Shown: positions 10,641 through 21,988, numbered from the stretch's first letter. The stretch: DNA of 60,000 nt from Gnetum montanum (GCA_015680685.1 MNCI01000952.1:438383-498382), one strand, 5' to 3'. Numbers and translations: made by a program. Notes: generated by a model from the letters alone, not told the origin.

Positions 10641-12924
10641 CCCCTCAGTTGATATACCGGTTGTAAATTAATGACCTTGGTAGCGTTACATTGCTACAAC
10701 TAGGCTAGAAGTTCATCCTACATAGATGGAGTAGGTAGTATTTGGGTTGAGGTGGAGGGATGGGTGTAGGAATAGGAGGAGGATAAGGATGAAATGTGGC
10801 ATTTCTTTTGGAATGTGGAGAATGAGCTTTGTAGTATTCAAGAGGGTAGTAATAATGCTAGAAGGGAAAAGCATGACTAGAAGAGTCACATGGAGACAAT
10901 GATTGCTGAATGTAGTACCCATATAGATTTGGTTGCCTATAAGGGTATTGCTGCATTGGTGGTGACATCCCCCACAACTATGGTTGGTGCCACTATTGGT
11001 ATTACTCATATAGTTGTCGTGGTGCTCTACTTGGATAATATTGTTGTTGTTGGTGGAACTACCTTAAGGCAACCTTTTGGGTGCTTGCCTTCTTGCTAGT
11101 CATGGATTTAAAGCATACACCCCAGACTCTTATAAGTGTGACATGACAGGACAACGTCCCTTGGGATGTTTATATTGGCAAATGTCACATCCACCATCAT
11201 CATCTAAATCTGTCTTCACAACTTCTTCTACTGCAACAGCTTTGCCCTTACCTCTTTGGTAGGTACATTCAGCTTCCTTTTTTCTTCTATGATTACAATC
11301 ACTATTCTACTCTATTTATTCTTTGATAATTTTTAAAGGAGTTTGGGATTTTTCATCCAATGAATCCCACATTTTATCTACCATGGCCAAAATTTTAGAC
11401 ATAGATTTTTGGATCGACAAGGTCTTTTTGTTGAGCACCTCATCAAGAGGTGATTCTTTCTCACTATCGCAAAATCAAACTTTCCTCTTTCTGATGGAGG
11501 AATCCTTGTTGTATTCCTCTACACTATCTCATTTTCTCAACTCTCCTTCTTCTTTTGCTGCCTACTTAATTAGCCTTTGGATTTGATGGGCTCGGAGTTC
11601 TGATAGTCTCCCTTAGGCATAAACCTCAAGAGTTCTCCTTGTTTTCGATCTAAGTCCATCAATGATATGGCAAAGTTGTTCTTACTAAGAATAACCTTGG
11701 CCAAGGCATCGGTGTAGGAGAGAATAATATCTACCCATGACAACATCCAAGGTTTCATGGTTTTCTTGCTTCCATCCTTGGATTTTCCTTCTCAAACTAG
11801 ACACTCTGAAATACATTTGATACTTATCATTGAATAGCTCGAGCATTGTACTCCATCGGTAGATAGATTTCGGCTCCAAAGACTGATACCAACTTTCTAC
11901 TTCCTTGATGAGTGTCCTGGGAAATAGCTTGGGTTTCTGCTAATCATTTTTGATATTCTATAAGGCACATGCATCGTGGAAAGCTTAGAGATGTGTTTGT
12001 GAATCAAAGTTATATCCCCTTTTAAATATGGAAATATTGTTCATACCTAGGCACTTGATTCAACTATCTTTCACATGCCTGGTTGGAATTTTTATAGCCT
12101 CCACAATATTTAGCATACTTCAGGTTTCCAAAAAAGGCTCACCATCATCATTATTTTTTGTCACTGATGATGTTCTTTGTTACCCCTTTGTTCATTGTGG
12201 GCTCAACGATCATCATTGTTGTCCCTTTGTTCACGTCCATCATGGTTGTTCTTTCTATGGCATTTTTTAGAACTAGAAAAGAAAGAAGAAAAAGATGCAA
12301 ATGAAAAGTACAAAGAGGGAGGAGGACTACCACCACTATGATATTTTCCAATTCACCTTCAGTTTTCATGGCCATGCTCATCAATTTTCTTATCCTCTTG
12401 ACGCTTGTCCGATCCCTTGCCTTAACTGCCATCTTTACCTAAACCTAGATTGTTGATAGTAGACCATAGATTCTGAGCCATACCCCCATCATTAGTAACA
12501 AGGGGTGGAGAATTTTTATGTTGAGAGCCCCCTGAGGAAGGGTCCTCATAGTCATCTTGGTTTAGCAAGAATAACGGATTGTTGAATCGTTTCCCCTTCA
12601 CAAACTCATGATGCTTCTCTTGGTGTTGATCTCTTCGGTGTTATGTTTCAATGAGACAATAGTCTCGGTAGTCATAATCATGCACACCATACTCCTCTTG
12701 AAGATCTTGGATGTCTAACTTCTTAAGAGTTTGAAGTAGCATCATGGGCACAGATCGATCGAAAGGCATTACATGTTGCCTTCCATGTCACGCCATCGCA
12801 ATTGCTCATTCTAATGCAGGATGAAGGTGAAGTCAAGCACATGCTCATCTGGATGAGTATATACCACTTTGCATTCTTATGGGACTAGTGGTTTGACATC
12901 ATCATGCCTATGAGAAGAAGACAT
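10641..12924 (-). pseudogene. Gag polyprotein of element B, broken
   Basis: It starts at an ATG (12922-12924) reading 'MSSSHRHDDVKP', similar to the start in element C. The capsid-type block 'YRWSTMLELFNDKYQMYFRV' and 'LRRKIQGWKQENHETLD' (11685-11879) is shared with D. A CCHC knuckle 'CDICQYKHPKGRC' lies near 11110-11170, followed by a Pro/Thr-rich tail to about 10700. The frame is interrupted repeatedly. Confidence 0.75.
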
Positions 12925-13057
12925 TTTACAACAAATAAAATAATCAATGTGCTTTGATAATTATATTATTTGAGAATGATGTTGACCTTAGGGTTTGTCC
13001 AATGATATTAATAATGTTTACTAATCCAAGATAGTGCATGTTTCAAACAAAAAGAGT

Positions 13058-13075
13058 CCCCCGACAATGGTGCCA
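13058..13075 (-). other. Primer-binding site of element B
   Basis: Minus strand TGGCACCATTGTCGGGGG, one base from the LTR end. It is the same tRNA-Asp type as in A and C, with C-to-T/G-to-A decay. Confidence 0.75.
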
Positions 13076-13343
13076 ATGATGAGCAATGAAGGTACCCCTA
13101 CTTGCAACCATAAGAATCAGAAAGTGTTCACATACGATTTTTAGTTTTCAATACGCTAGTCTTCTAGGAAGTGAACCTTGCCCTAATGGTCATTTGTTGT
13201 CTTCCCAATTACACTTGCGATGCACAAGGGTATGGTTAAGTGCAATCGAGGCATATGATTTTTATTAATTTTTATGTTTTATATTTTATATTCCTTGTGC
13301 TTAAAGTAGAGGGATGAAGTAAGTTAATAACTAATTTAACTAC

Positions 13344-14222
13344 TGATGAGTGGCGAGGTACCCCTACACTCAACCATACGAATACGAGCGTGCACGCGCG
13401 ATCCGGCCGAACTCCGCAGACTAAATGCCTTAACACCACAAGAAACACTTGGGGTTAATCGTTCGTTCTCTTCCCAGGCTTGCTTGTATGTGTCACGGTG
13501 TATGGTTAAGCAAGTCTGAGGTATGTGATTTTTTTGGTATTTTCGGGTTTATCTTCTAAGCTATGAGAGGAAAGGGTTGAGAAACTAAGCTAACTCTAAC
13601 TAATGTCCTAAGTCTAAATTAACTAGCGTCAGCATCCGTTCCCACTTACCGTACACACCCTGAACTATGCAACTGTGGCTTACCANNNNNNNNNNNNNNN
13701 NNNNNNNNNNNNNNNNNNNNNNNNNNNNNNNNNNNNNNNNNNNNNNNNNNNNNNNNNNNNNNNNNNNNNNNNNNNNNNNNNNNNNNNNNNNNNNNNNNNN
13801 NNNNNNNNNNNNNNNNNNNNNNNNNNNNNNNNNNNNNNNNNNNNNNNNNNNNNNNNNNNNNNNNNNNNNNNNNNNNNNNNNNNNNNNNNNNNNNNNNNNN
13901 NNNNNNNNNNNNNNNNNNNNNNNNNNNNNNNNNNNNNNNNNNNNNNNNNNNNNNNNNNNNNNNNNNNNNNNNNNNNNNNNNNNNNNNNNNNNNNNNNNNN
14001 NNNNNNNNNNNNNNNNNNNNNNNNNNNNNNNNNNNNNNNNNNNNNNNNNNNNNNNNNNNNNNNNNNNNNNNNNNNNNNNNNNNNNNNNNNNNNNNNNNNN
14101 NNNNNNNNNNNNNNNNNNNNNNNNNNNNNNNNNNNNNNNNNNNNNNNNNNNNNNNNNNNNNNNNNNNNNNNNNNNNATATCGCATACACGATATCGCGGC
14201 ACATGCAAGTCGCATCTCATCA
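13344..14222 (-). repeat. Solo LTR of the A/C/D family with perfect target duplication
   Basis: It starts TGATGAGTGGCGAGGTACCC and ends CTCATCA (plus strand), with GATATCGC motifs just inside the right end (14177-14200). It is flanked by ACTAC at 13339-13343 and ACTAC at 14223-14227. The total span, including a 491-base gap, is 879 bp, close to a single LTR of this family (792-844 bp). It is therefore most simply a solo LTR, the product of LTR-LTR recombination, unless the gap length is arbitrary. Confidence 0.8.
13686..14176. other. Assembly gap (491 N)
   Basis: Undetermined bases inside the solo LTR. Any ORF reported across it is an artefact. Confidence 0.99.
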
Positions 14223-14867
14223 ACTACGTAACTCATCTCTAACTAGTCCTAACATAAGCATTTGGTCCCACTTTCCATACACGTCTTGAACCTGCATATT
14301 CATTGTTGGGTAACCAAGTACTACACTATTGGGTGCAATAAGCAATAACGTTGTTACGATTACCAAGCGAATATGTGTTTATGCTTGAAGCAATCGTACT
14401 TATGTGTTTTAATCTATTTAGCTTAAATAATTAACTAATCGCTTAAAGTCTAATTTAGCTTAATTAATTGCATATTTAATGAGAACAATGAATGCATAAA
14501 TAAATCATTAATCTATGTTTAAGTACTATAAGGTTTGATCAAAAGGCTTGTCTTTATTGCTATACACATTGGTGTGGTTTAGGTACAATAGTGCTCGAAT
14601 AAAGATACATACACTTTCTGACTCCTACTATGAGCACTTAGAGAAATATTCTTACTTTCAAATGGAAAAACTACAAGAGCTCTACGACTACTATGACTTT
14701 ACTCCCATAAACACTGTTGTGAGCTTGTATTTATAGTTTTGATTATAGGGTTGCATTGACAGGGCCCCGTAGATGTAGCAAATGCTACGTCAATGTGGCC
14801 CCGTCAATGGGGCAACACCACATAAACAAGGCCCCGTCGACAAGGCCACATCAATGGGGGCCCATCA

Positions 14868-16082
14868 ACATGACAATTAGAAGCTCACCAATAAGTAAGT
14901 TTAAATAGAAAAGGCAAATGAATATAGTCAATATATTTCGCTGAAAATATTACAACAAGTCTTTTCTCTTTGTAGCTCCAAAAGGAAAATTTACATATGT
15001 GGTGACTTTAATGCTAGAATTAATTCTAATTAGATCCCTATTAATTATTGAATTCCTTAAAGTTTTTAGAATATGAAAAATTATAGAATGAAATTAGTGC
15101 TCTCAAGATAAACAATCTAATTCTAATATAGGGCTAATGATTTCAATAAATATCCAAAATAAAGTGGCTTCACAAAATTTATAAATTCCTAAAAAGAACT
15201 TATGATAATAATGGAAAGGACGACGATAACGAACGCCCACTAACGGACAAAAAAGTCACTAGACGTCCATTTTGACTAGTATGGCCCTATGTTTGGTAGA
15301 GTCAATCATCTAGCAGCTCATATTTCATTTGAAATCATAGTAAGTGTGATAATAATAGCCGACACACAGCTAATAAAAGACTAGCTGCATATCTATTTTG
15401 ACATGTATGGCACAGCGCCGCGGGTCAGAGTTCGATGACGTTTCACTGCAAATTTTGTCTTTTGCAATTTGTTTATGGTAAAACGAGTGGGCTCCGCTAC
15501 ATTGCTGTGGATGCGGGAACAACGCCCACCCAACAAAATGGCATGGTATGGTCAGGTTCCAAAAGAAAGCCAGCTACCAGAGGAGGAAGAACTTCGTTTA
15601 CTGCTAGGTGCCGTATTGGCAGAGCAGCCTGCCTGCTCAAAAGTCGCTCCTCGCCGAACAAGTCTCTTCTCTTCACAGACTGCCTGCTCAAAAGTCGCTT
15701 CTCACCGAACAAATCTCTTCACGGAATCATTTTAAATTCTCAAATCAACGTGAGAAAAGTAGCAACACCATCGTCCATCAGAGGTGGTTTACTCTAATAA
15801 AAATCGTTTTTCCAGTCAACATGTGGAAAACAGAAACGCCGTGGTCCATCATGCGCTGGGTAATTTTGAAAAACCGTTTTCCAGACTAAATTTTTGTAGC
15901 GTAGCCACAAATTTCATGCGATTTTAGAGATGGTTAAGGATCAAGGCAACTAAATGATCAAAAGCTTTTTAAAATCCTGCGGATCATTTACGGTAACGAA
16001 TTAATCAAACGAAAACATCCAGTCTGCCAAGCAAATGGCGATGCAATTGCATAAATAACACCTTCCAGACTGAACCTATGGC
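14868..16082. other. Intergenic DNA and upstream region of the chitinase gene
   Basis: It is AT-rich with no convincing gene to about 15400, then a more GC-balanced stretch with overlapping spurious ORFs. The only structure I can support is the 51-bp tandem duplication listed separately. Confidence 0.6.
15630..15725. repeat. Tandem duplication, 51-bp period, about 1.9 copies
   Basis: TGCCTGCTCAAAAGTCGCT starts at 15630 and again at 15681. The following 27 bases (to ...TCTCTTC) are also repeated with a few C-to-T or G-to-A differences. It lies about 430 bp upstream of the chitinase start codon. Confidence 0.8.
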
Positions 16083-16090
16083 TATAAATA
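16083..16090 (+). promoter_or_regulatory. TATA box of the chitinase gene
   Basis: TATAAATA 71 bases before the ATG at 16154, the usual plant distance. It leaves about 40 bases of 5' leader. Confidence 0.7.
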
Positions 16091-16153
16091 GTTGGTGCCC
16101 AAGTAGGGTTCTGCAACAGAAGTAGAAGAGAAGGAGAAAGGACGAATTGCGGC

Positions 16154-17030
16154 ATGGGCAGAGTCAAGAAATTATCGTTGCCCGTTGTCTTGATATTGGC
16201 AGTGGTGTATGTTCAAAATGTTGAAGGGTACCGGCCTCCACAGAGCTTCTTTGATAGAATCCTCTCAGGAGCGTCTGCTGGTTGTGCAGGCAAGAGCTTC
16301 TACAAGTACGCTGATTTTGTGCAAGCCGCCAATGCCTTTTCAGCGTTTGCCAACACCGGATCTCTTGCCATCAGGAAACGGGAAGTCGCTGCCTTCTTTG
16401 CCAACGTTGCCCATGAGACTGGCAGTAACTACTGAAGCGATCTGTAGAAATTAAATTGTTATCACACTTATCTTCTAATTTTCTATATCCATTCGAAATT
16501 AGTTTGATGTTGGTTTTTAAATTTGATTTCAGGCTTGTGCTATATAAGAGAGATTAACCGGGGAACTTACTGTCAGTCCAGCACGAAGTATCCCTGCGCC
16601 AATGGCGTTAAGTACTATGGTAGAGGACCCCTCCAACTCACATGGTAATTCATTAATAAAAGTTTGTGTGAATTCTTTAACAATTGCGAAAAAATTTACA
16701 AGTAAATGGCATATTGTTTGTTTGAGGTGATGTAGGAATTATAACTACGGGGCGGCAGGAGATTACTTTAACTTGGGCTTGCTAAAGAATCCGGATCTTG
16801 TGGCCACAAATGGAGTGGTGTCGTGGAAGACCGCAGTGTGGTTCTGGATGGTGAATAGCAGATGCCATAACGCAATCATTTCAGGACAGGGATTCGGACA
16901 GACTATCCGATACATCAACGGCGGTGAATGCAACGGTGGAAACTCCGCTGCTGTTACAGATCGTGTCAATTATTACAAGAAGTTCTGTTCATGGTTAGGC
17001 GTTGATCCTGGCTCCAACCTCCGCTGCTGA
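16154..17030 (+). CDS. GH19 endochitinase, class IV-like catalytic domain without hevein domain, 3 exons, 225 aa
   Basis: Exons 16154-16424, 16533-16644 and 16736-17030; both introns are GT-AG and the joined 678 bp is open to TGA. It hydrolyses beta-1,4 bonds of chitin and is normally secreted in defence or development (family knowledge). Residues 1 to about 25 form a signal peptide ('[19 protein letters not shown]'). The catalytic domain follows at once ('[20 protein letters not shown]'), so the Cys-rich chitin-binding domain of typical class IV enzymes is absent. Key blocks: '[12 protein letters not shown]' with the first catalytic Glu; 'LCYIREIN', whose second acidic position keeps the second catalytic Glu; '[16 protein letters not shown]'; '[11 protein letters not shown]'; '[16 protein letters not shown]'; and the C-terminal '[11 protein letters not shown]'. 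The short loops are class IV-like. No break is seen, so it is probably functional. Confidence 0.93.
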
Positions 17031-18218
17031 AAATTTATGCCATATAATTACACAAGAGCATATAGCTCTGTTCTGTCGGGATAAGAACAAAGCTAGTCAG
17101 TAATGCCCTTATCTTACCTAAATAAGTCGATCTATTACCTAATGTTATTTTAGGCTGAACCTGGTCGATGCTTAATAATTCCCTGGAAATAGATCTAGTC
17201 TTGTAAATTCAAGTATGATTAGCATTGCATACAATCTTGTTTTTGTGGCTTGATAGTTGATCCATAACATCAGAAACGTTTAGATATTAATGGCGATAAG
17301 TAAGTCCCAAAGATTAAATAACATTTATGGTTTACACGGGATGGCATTTAAAAATTCTCAGTATACATCAAACTAACAAATATTTGAGCAAAGCTGGTTT
17401 AGACTTTGGAGCATTTAGAACGATCACGGATATGCGTTCCCTCCTTATTTATTAGCGCGTCTGAATGTTACGAGGCAGGTCATGGGTTTGGTTCATATTA
17501 AACTATATCTGAAAATACAATATTCTTTCTGTTATTTTGAAAAAATGAGCAAAAGATTAGAGAGGTTTAGTGAGGGCTCATTTGTTACTAGCAAAGGATG
17601 GGGTTTCTTGTTTCAACGTATTGCTACAGCATTCGATTACCTTGCAATTCTTTTATGTTTTCAGCAGACACTCTCCCTTTCATCTGTATAGAATCGCGCT
17701 CCTTCCCAGCAGAAACTGTGGTGTGTAAAGCCTTTAAATGTGCAATTCATTTTGTTCTGATATAAATTTTCTTGATTTGTGAGGGGCCACTGTAAAATGC
17801 CCTGTTTAAAAAAACAATTGTTCTTGCGATCGTTGAAATGAAACTGGAATACAGCAATGTGAATACACTCTTGATTGTTATGCCAACATTTAAAAATTCA
17901 ACTACATTTATTAAACTAATTTTAAAGTAGTTTAGTTATTAAAAATTATAAAGGACGCTTTGGATTTGGATCTTCATGACAGCATTGACCAAATCTGCCA
18001 CAGACAAGAAATTAAAATATGCTACGCATGATTCCTAATCATTACTCTTAATACTGGATTATTGGGCTTAAAATTAAAAATTTCCCATTCACAATCACCG
18101 GGTAGGAAAATATGTATTTCAGAGAAATTTACAAAAAGAAACAAAATTCAAACGGTTGCAACCAAGAACATCATTTTAAGACACAAAATGACTAAACTTG
18201 AAAGGAAGAAAAAAGATA
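17031..18218. other. 3' flank of the chitinase gene, AT-rich intergenic
   Basis: No supported gene. The first 150-200 bp probably hold the 3' UTR, but I could not place a poly(A) site with confidence. Confidence 0.5.
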
Positions 18219-18653
18219 TCAGTGCCCTCTTCTTCCGCGAGACGGCGGAAGCGGAGACGCAAACATGCTTTGCTGGTGTGCAGGAGCAAGAGGGGGCACA
18301 GGCGGTGGCTGAGCCAACTCATACCAAGAAGAAGCGGAAGAAGAAGCAGTAGCAGGGGGAGGAGAATCACCAGGCAGAAGCAGAGGAGGATCAGGAAAAA
18401 CAGAAGCAACAACCTTAGAAGACGAAGCAGAAGCAACCTGTGTCGTAGTATTGGACTCATTCTCTTTCGCAATAATCTTGTCGGCCGCTTCGATTCCCTG
18501 TTTCAGGAGCTCCACTAGTGCAGACACGTTCTTCATGGCTTCCTCTGCCTTGCCTGCTATGTCATTCACAACTCCCTGGAACAGGGCGCGTCTCTGTTGG
18601 AGCTGCTCGCACAGAGACAAATGCCTAAGCAGAAGCCCTTCCTGGCGGTCCAA
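18219..18653 (-). CDS. Possible terminal exon or gene fragment, unknown function (about 144 codons)
   Basis: An open stretch on the minus strand with gene-like composition, richer in GC than its surroundings. No ATG stands at the upstream end: the reading opens at a TTG after an in-frame TAG, so if real it is an internal or last exon, or a truncated copy. The product would have an amphipathic helical part ('LCEQLQQRRALFQGVVNDIA', then 'ALVELLKQGIEAADKIIAKE'), then a Ser/Thr-rich linker and a Pro-rich tail ('PPLLLPGDSPPP', 'QPPPVPPLAP'). I do not recognise the family. The overlapping plus-strand ORFs look like shadows. Confidence 0.4.
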   Translation of the reverse strand: MDRQEGLLLRHLSLCEQLQQRRALFQGVVNDIAGKAEEAMKNVSALVELLKQGIEAADKIIAKENESNTTTQVASASSSKVVASVFPDPPLLLPGDSPPPATASSSASSWYELAQPPPVPPLAPAHQQSMFASPLPPSRGRRGH

Positions 18654-18659
18654 ATTAAT

Positions 18660-20080
18660 ATGAGTGATTGTTTGCTAATCTTATATTATGATATGTGTTC
18701 ATTCAAATTTTGGGTTTTTTACATTGTAATTGAAGTTGGCTATGTAACTAAATGCTTCTTGACCATGCTTTGATCGTGCACCATGATACAAAATTATTTA
18801 TACATAAATATGCAATGTTGACCATATGTAAGTGGACTTCAAGTTTTAATATCCAATTTAAAAATTATTATGAAGTAATATGTTTTGTCGAGCCATTTAA
18901 TCTTTTGTTGAATTTTCAAAGAGTATCATTATTTGTTAATTTCTGCACTTATTTTACAACGAAAAATGCCCAAACCGTGTAAATGAGTAGTAAATTAATA
19001 TACTACTTGAGGTTTTATGTCATTTGACAACTCTAATATATCCAAGAATATTGTGATTAGTAACTTAGCTTCATAACTACTCACAGTTATTCTCTTTGTA
19101 ACAATTCTCATAAGAATATTTATGAATATCATAGATTACAATTTATAACATTGATTATTGTACTTACGATGGAGACTATAGTCATCCCTAGCCAACTTAC
19201 ATACTATCTTTGTGTACAACTTAGCTACTTTTGTTTGTAACTTTCTTCTTTACTTCAACAAAGCATTCCAGGTGATCTTTTCTTCTTATTTAACAAATTA
19301 GACCAGGCCTATGTTTTCATCAACTTGGATCTTCTCTTCCTCTTTAGAAAGCTAAATCCTAACTCACTTCAAAGCCTTACATGATACCTTTATTTCTCTA
19401 ACAAAGTATGTTTGATGACTCCAACTTTTTAATTACAAAGTTCATTGTAGTTTATGATCGTTGGTTATTGTATCATACTTCTTATGATGCTCAGTAATTC
19501 ATTGTCCTGTACTTCTTTTTTCTTCTTCTTCCCCATTGAATTTTTGATCACTTGCATTATTATTCTTATACTTCTACATACACTTTTGTGACTTAAATGA
19601 TGATCATACTTTATTCCATAAGGAGGGTTACAATGTTTCATGATTAATAGTTATAACCTTATGAATAGTTATGAATCAACATACAAAGTTACGAAACTAA
19701 TGATTCTACACAACAACTTACTTGAAGTCTAACATTCCTCTTTAAGCATTAGTTTCATAAGATTCTTTTAACATTTTGTCAAGGAATTGATGAGTATTAT
19801 AAATTATGAGTGTATACTTATCCTTGTGATTACTAATCCCGAAGTAATACACATACATAAGTAAACTCTCCTTCATTCATGAATTCATCAATGAATATGG
19901 CAAATGAACCATGGATAAATGTTTAAACCACAGTCCTTTCATTAGTAAACATTTGGAAAATAGAACATTACAACCTTCAGGGAGTATTAATATCAGGAAT
20001 AACTAGTTCATCATCCATTTTCTTTACATAAAAACCTTCTACTATAATGACTTATTTTTCTTTAGATTGCATTATTGAAG
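18660..20080. other. AT-rich intergenic DNA
   Basis: No coding, RNA or repeat structure that I can support, apart from poly-T and poly-A runs. Confidence 0.5.
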
Positions 20081-20081
20081 G

Positions 20082-20336
20082 CATCATCATCATCCTAGCT
20101 TTGTCCCAACAAAATAGAATCGACTACATGAGTTTTTTTTTTTATCATTCACTTATATGAGGAGCTAGATCTTTGATTATTTGCAATTTCTTCAAATCAT
20201 CTTTGACTATTTTTTTCCCATGTCTTCTTTGGTCTTCCTTTTGGTGGCTTTTCTTAGGATAGTGATGTAGCAACCTTTGTTTATAGGCTTATTGTCTAAT
20301 CTTCTTTACACATGTCCAAACCACCTAAGCTGCCAA
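20082..20336 (-). pseudogene. 3' end of a plant L1-type LINE (RT tail and 3' terminus)
   Basis: The minus strand encodes 'GRPKKTWEK' followed by 'KDDLKKLQ', the C-terminal tail typical of plant L1-like LINE ORF2 products, with a frame change. After it comes the characteristic 3' terminal block CTATTTTGTTGGGACAAAGC, and it ends in a GATGATGATG tail. The same terminal block recurs at 54671-54745 and 56412-56462. Confidence 0.6.
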
Positions 20337-20339
20337 ATT

Positions 20340-21054
20340 ACATTGCTATATGTGCTTTTGGTAATGTTGACTATTTTGGTTGTTGCTATTGTACAATTTT
20401 GCTACTTTATTCTATATCCACTAGTATTGATTCCTTAATCTATGGGTTTTTTATATATCTTTAATTATTACAAAGTAACATTAGTTGAGGAGGCAAGACT
20501 AGTTGATTACAATAAAGGCTTTGGTTATGTAACTTAACACCTGAGTGCTTTATTTTCCTTCATTATCTTCTCCAACTCTACTTTTAGTTGCATTACTTCA
20601 CTTTCTTTGCTAATTAATTTCTATATGAACTCTTGTATAGTTTCTTTAGCTACATGCATACGATCCTTGGCATCTTTGATGTTAACTTGCAAAGTATTAT
20701 TATTTGTCACTAGTTCTTAATTTGTACTACAAAAGGCTTTAACTTCTACCTTAGCATTAGAGTACTTGTCCTTTCATTCCTTGTTCATTTTTTTGATAAT
20801 GAAGGATAACTTCCTTGATAGTATTTTGTATATCCTTGGATGACTTTTTTTTTATTTGATCTAGCATTACTAATTTAGGTATGCTTTTTTTCTTTATAGT
20901 CTTTTACTGTGTTAATAAATTTCTTAAATTCTTTCTTAGTTTTTTTTTTAATATTTGCTAAGTTGAACTTGCATTACAATCTTCAATTCATCTTACTTCT
21001 TCTTCATTTAGGAATGCTTCTTTAGTGCTGCAATATTTTCTTCTTTATGTTGTT
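20340..21054 (-). pseudogene. Degraded coiled-coil reading frame, unidentified
   Basis: Minus-strand translation between about 20550 and 21000 gives Lys/Glu-rich helical text such as 'AKDRMHVAKETIQEF', 'KLISKESEVMQLKVELEKIM' and 'VILHYQKNEQGMKG', with several stops. It ends exactly at the left LTR of element C. It may be the remainder of an old transposon or gag-like ORF; I cannot name it. Confidence 0.3.
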
Positions 21055-21846
21055 TGATGGGACACGATATCGCATGGGCCACGATATCGCATACGCGATA
21101 TTGCAGTGCACCGTCAAATCTATAAATAAGAGGCAGCTCTCCCTTGTTTCAAAATCTAAGCCTAGACTGTAGTGAAACTTTGGTAGTTTGATCCCTCCAA
21201 AGATAGGATATTTTCCATGTGCCCACAGCAGGAGCTCCAAAGTGAATGGATCTTTATTCGAGCAAATATTGTACCTGAACACATGTTTGTGTACGACAAT
21301 AAAGACGAACTTCTTGGATAAACCTTGCAATGCATGGAATAGGCTAATTAGGATTTTACTTATTGTTATTTACTGTTTAACATTTAATTGCTTTATTAGT
21401 CATTAAATCTTTCTCAACCCTTCTCTCCTAGTTAAGTGCCTCAGTATGACCGCTTCGAGCACATGTGTTACGCTTGGTGATCCCAGCAACGACTAGTGTT
21501 TGGTAACCAAGGTTGCATTGGTTCAGGGTGTGAATGATAAGTGGGAACAGATGTTGATGCTAGGTTAATTCAAACTTAGTTAGCTAGTTAAATTTAGTAA
21601 TTAGCCTCTTCACCCTTCACCTTGTTAGCATAGGAGATAAAACCGAAAAGACATAAAAATCATATACCTCAGACTTACTTAACCATACAACCGTGACAAC
21701 TACAAGTAAGTCTGGGAAGACAATGAATAATTAACCTTAAGTGTTCCATAAGGCATGTAGGCACTTAGTCTGCAGAGTTCAACCGGATCGCACGTGCTAT
21801 GCTCGTATTCATATGGTTGAGTGTAGGGGTGCCTCGCCACTCATCA
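21055..21846 (+). repeat. 5' LTR of element C (792 bp)
   Basis: It starts TGATGGGACACGATATCGC and ends GCCTCGCCACTCATCA. U3 has three GATATC/GATATT palindromic units (21064-21110), then TATAAATA at 21121-21128. AATAAA near 21299 fits a polyadenylation signal in R. Confidence 0.92.
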
Positions 21847-21847
21847 T

Positions 21848-21865
21848 TGGCGCCGTTGCCGAGGA
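21848..21865 (+). other. Primer-binding site of element C (tRNA-Asp type)
   Basis: TGGCGCCGTTGCCGAGGA, one base after the LTR. This is the best preserved PBS in the window, with one mismatch to the TGGCGCCGTTGCCGGGGA form. Confidence 0.88.
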
Positions 21866-21988
21866 CTAAGTGTTTGTGCGCTAAGTAGAACATAGGAGAT
21901 CACTCACATCGTTGGGAGCTTAAATGAACCTTAGGGTTAATTAAACAAAAAATTATATAATGGTTAAGTAGCACACCGAATAATAAAC

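Larger units (their letters stand above)
1..14867 (-). mobile_element. Ty3/gypsy LTR retrotransposon B, outer element of a nest, 3' end outside window
   Basis: Read on the minus strand the element runs from its 5' LTR (14867 down to 13077) through PBS, gag, protease and the start of RT (to 9339). It is then interrupted by element A (996-9338) and resumes with the rest of RT and RNase H (995 to 1), leaving the window before integrase and the 3' LTR. The two RT parts join at the expected place: the block before the break and the conserved 'NMATFKDHF' to 'FLDGYSGYNQ' block after it belong to one RT domain. All coding parts carry stops and frameshifts, so it is inactive. The PBS type and gene order fit the Athila/Tat side of plant Ty3/gypsy; that placement is an inference. 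Confidence 0.85.
13077..14867 (-). repeat. 5' LTR of element B, interrupted by a solo LTR
   Basis: It begins (plus strand) TGATGAGCAATGAAGGTACC and ends GGGGGCCCATCA at 14867. Without the 879-bp insertion and its 5-bp duplication it is about 907 bp. U5/R resembles the other LTRs ('CGAATAAAGAT' near 14599). The U3 next to the outer end is different: a cluster of GGCCCC(G)-type blocks (14760-14867) instead of GATATC palindromes. Confidence 0.8.

Noticed and set aside
13600-14289. Long ORFs across the N run
   Set aside because: They consist almost entirely of unknown residues and exist only because N codons contain no stops.
15435-15889. Overlapping ORFs on both strands upstream of the chitinase
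   Set aside because: They overlap in several frames over a tandem duplication, show no domain, and have no gene-like start context.
18062-18663. Plus-strand Arg/Lys-rich ORFs
   Set aside because: They are the complement of the Pro/Leu-rich minus-strand segment and look like shadow frames.
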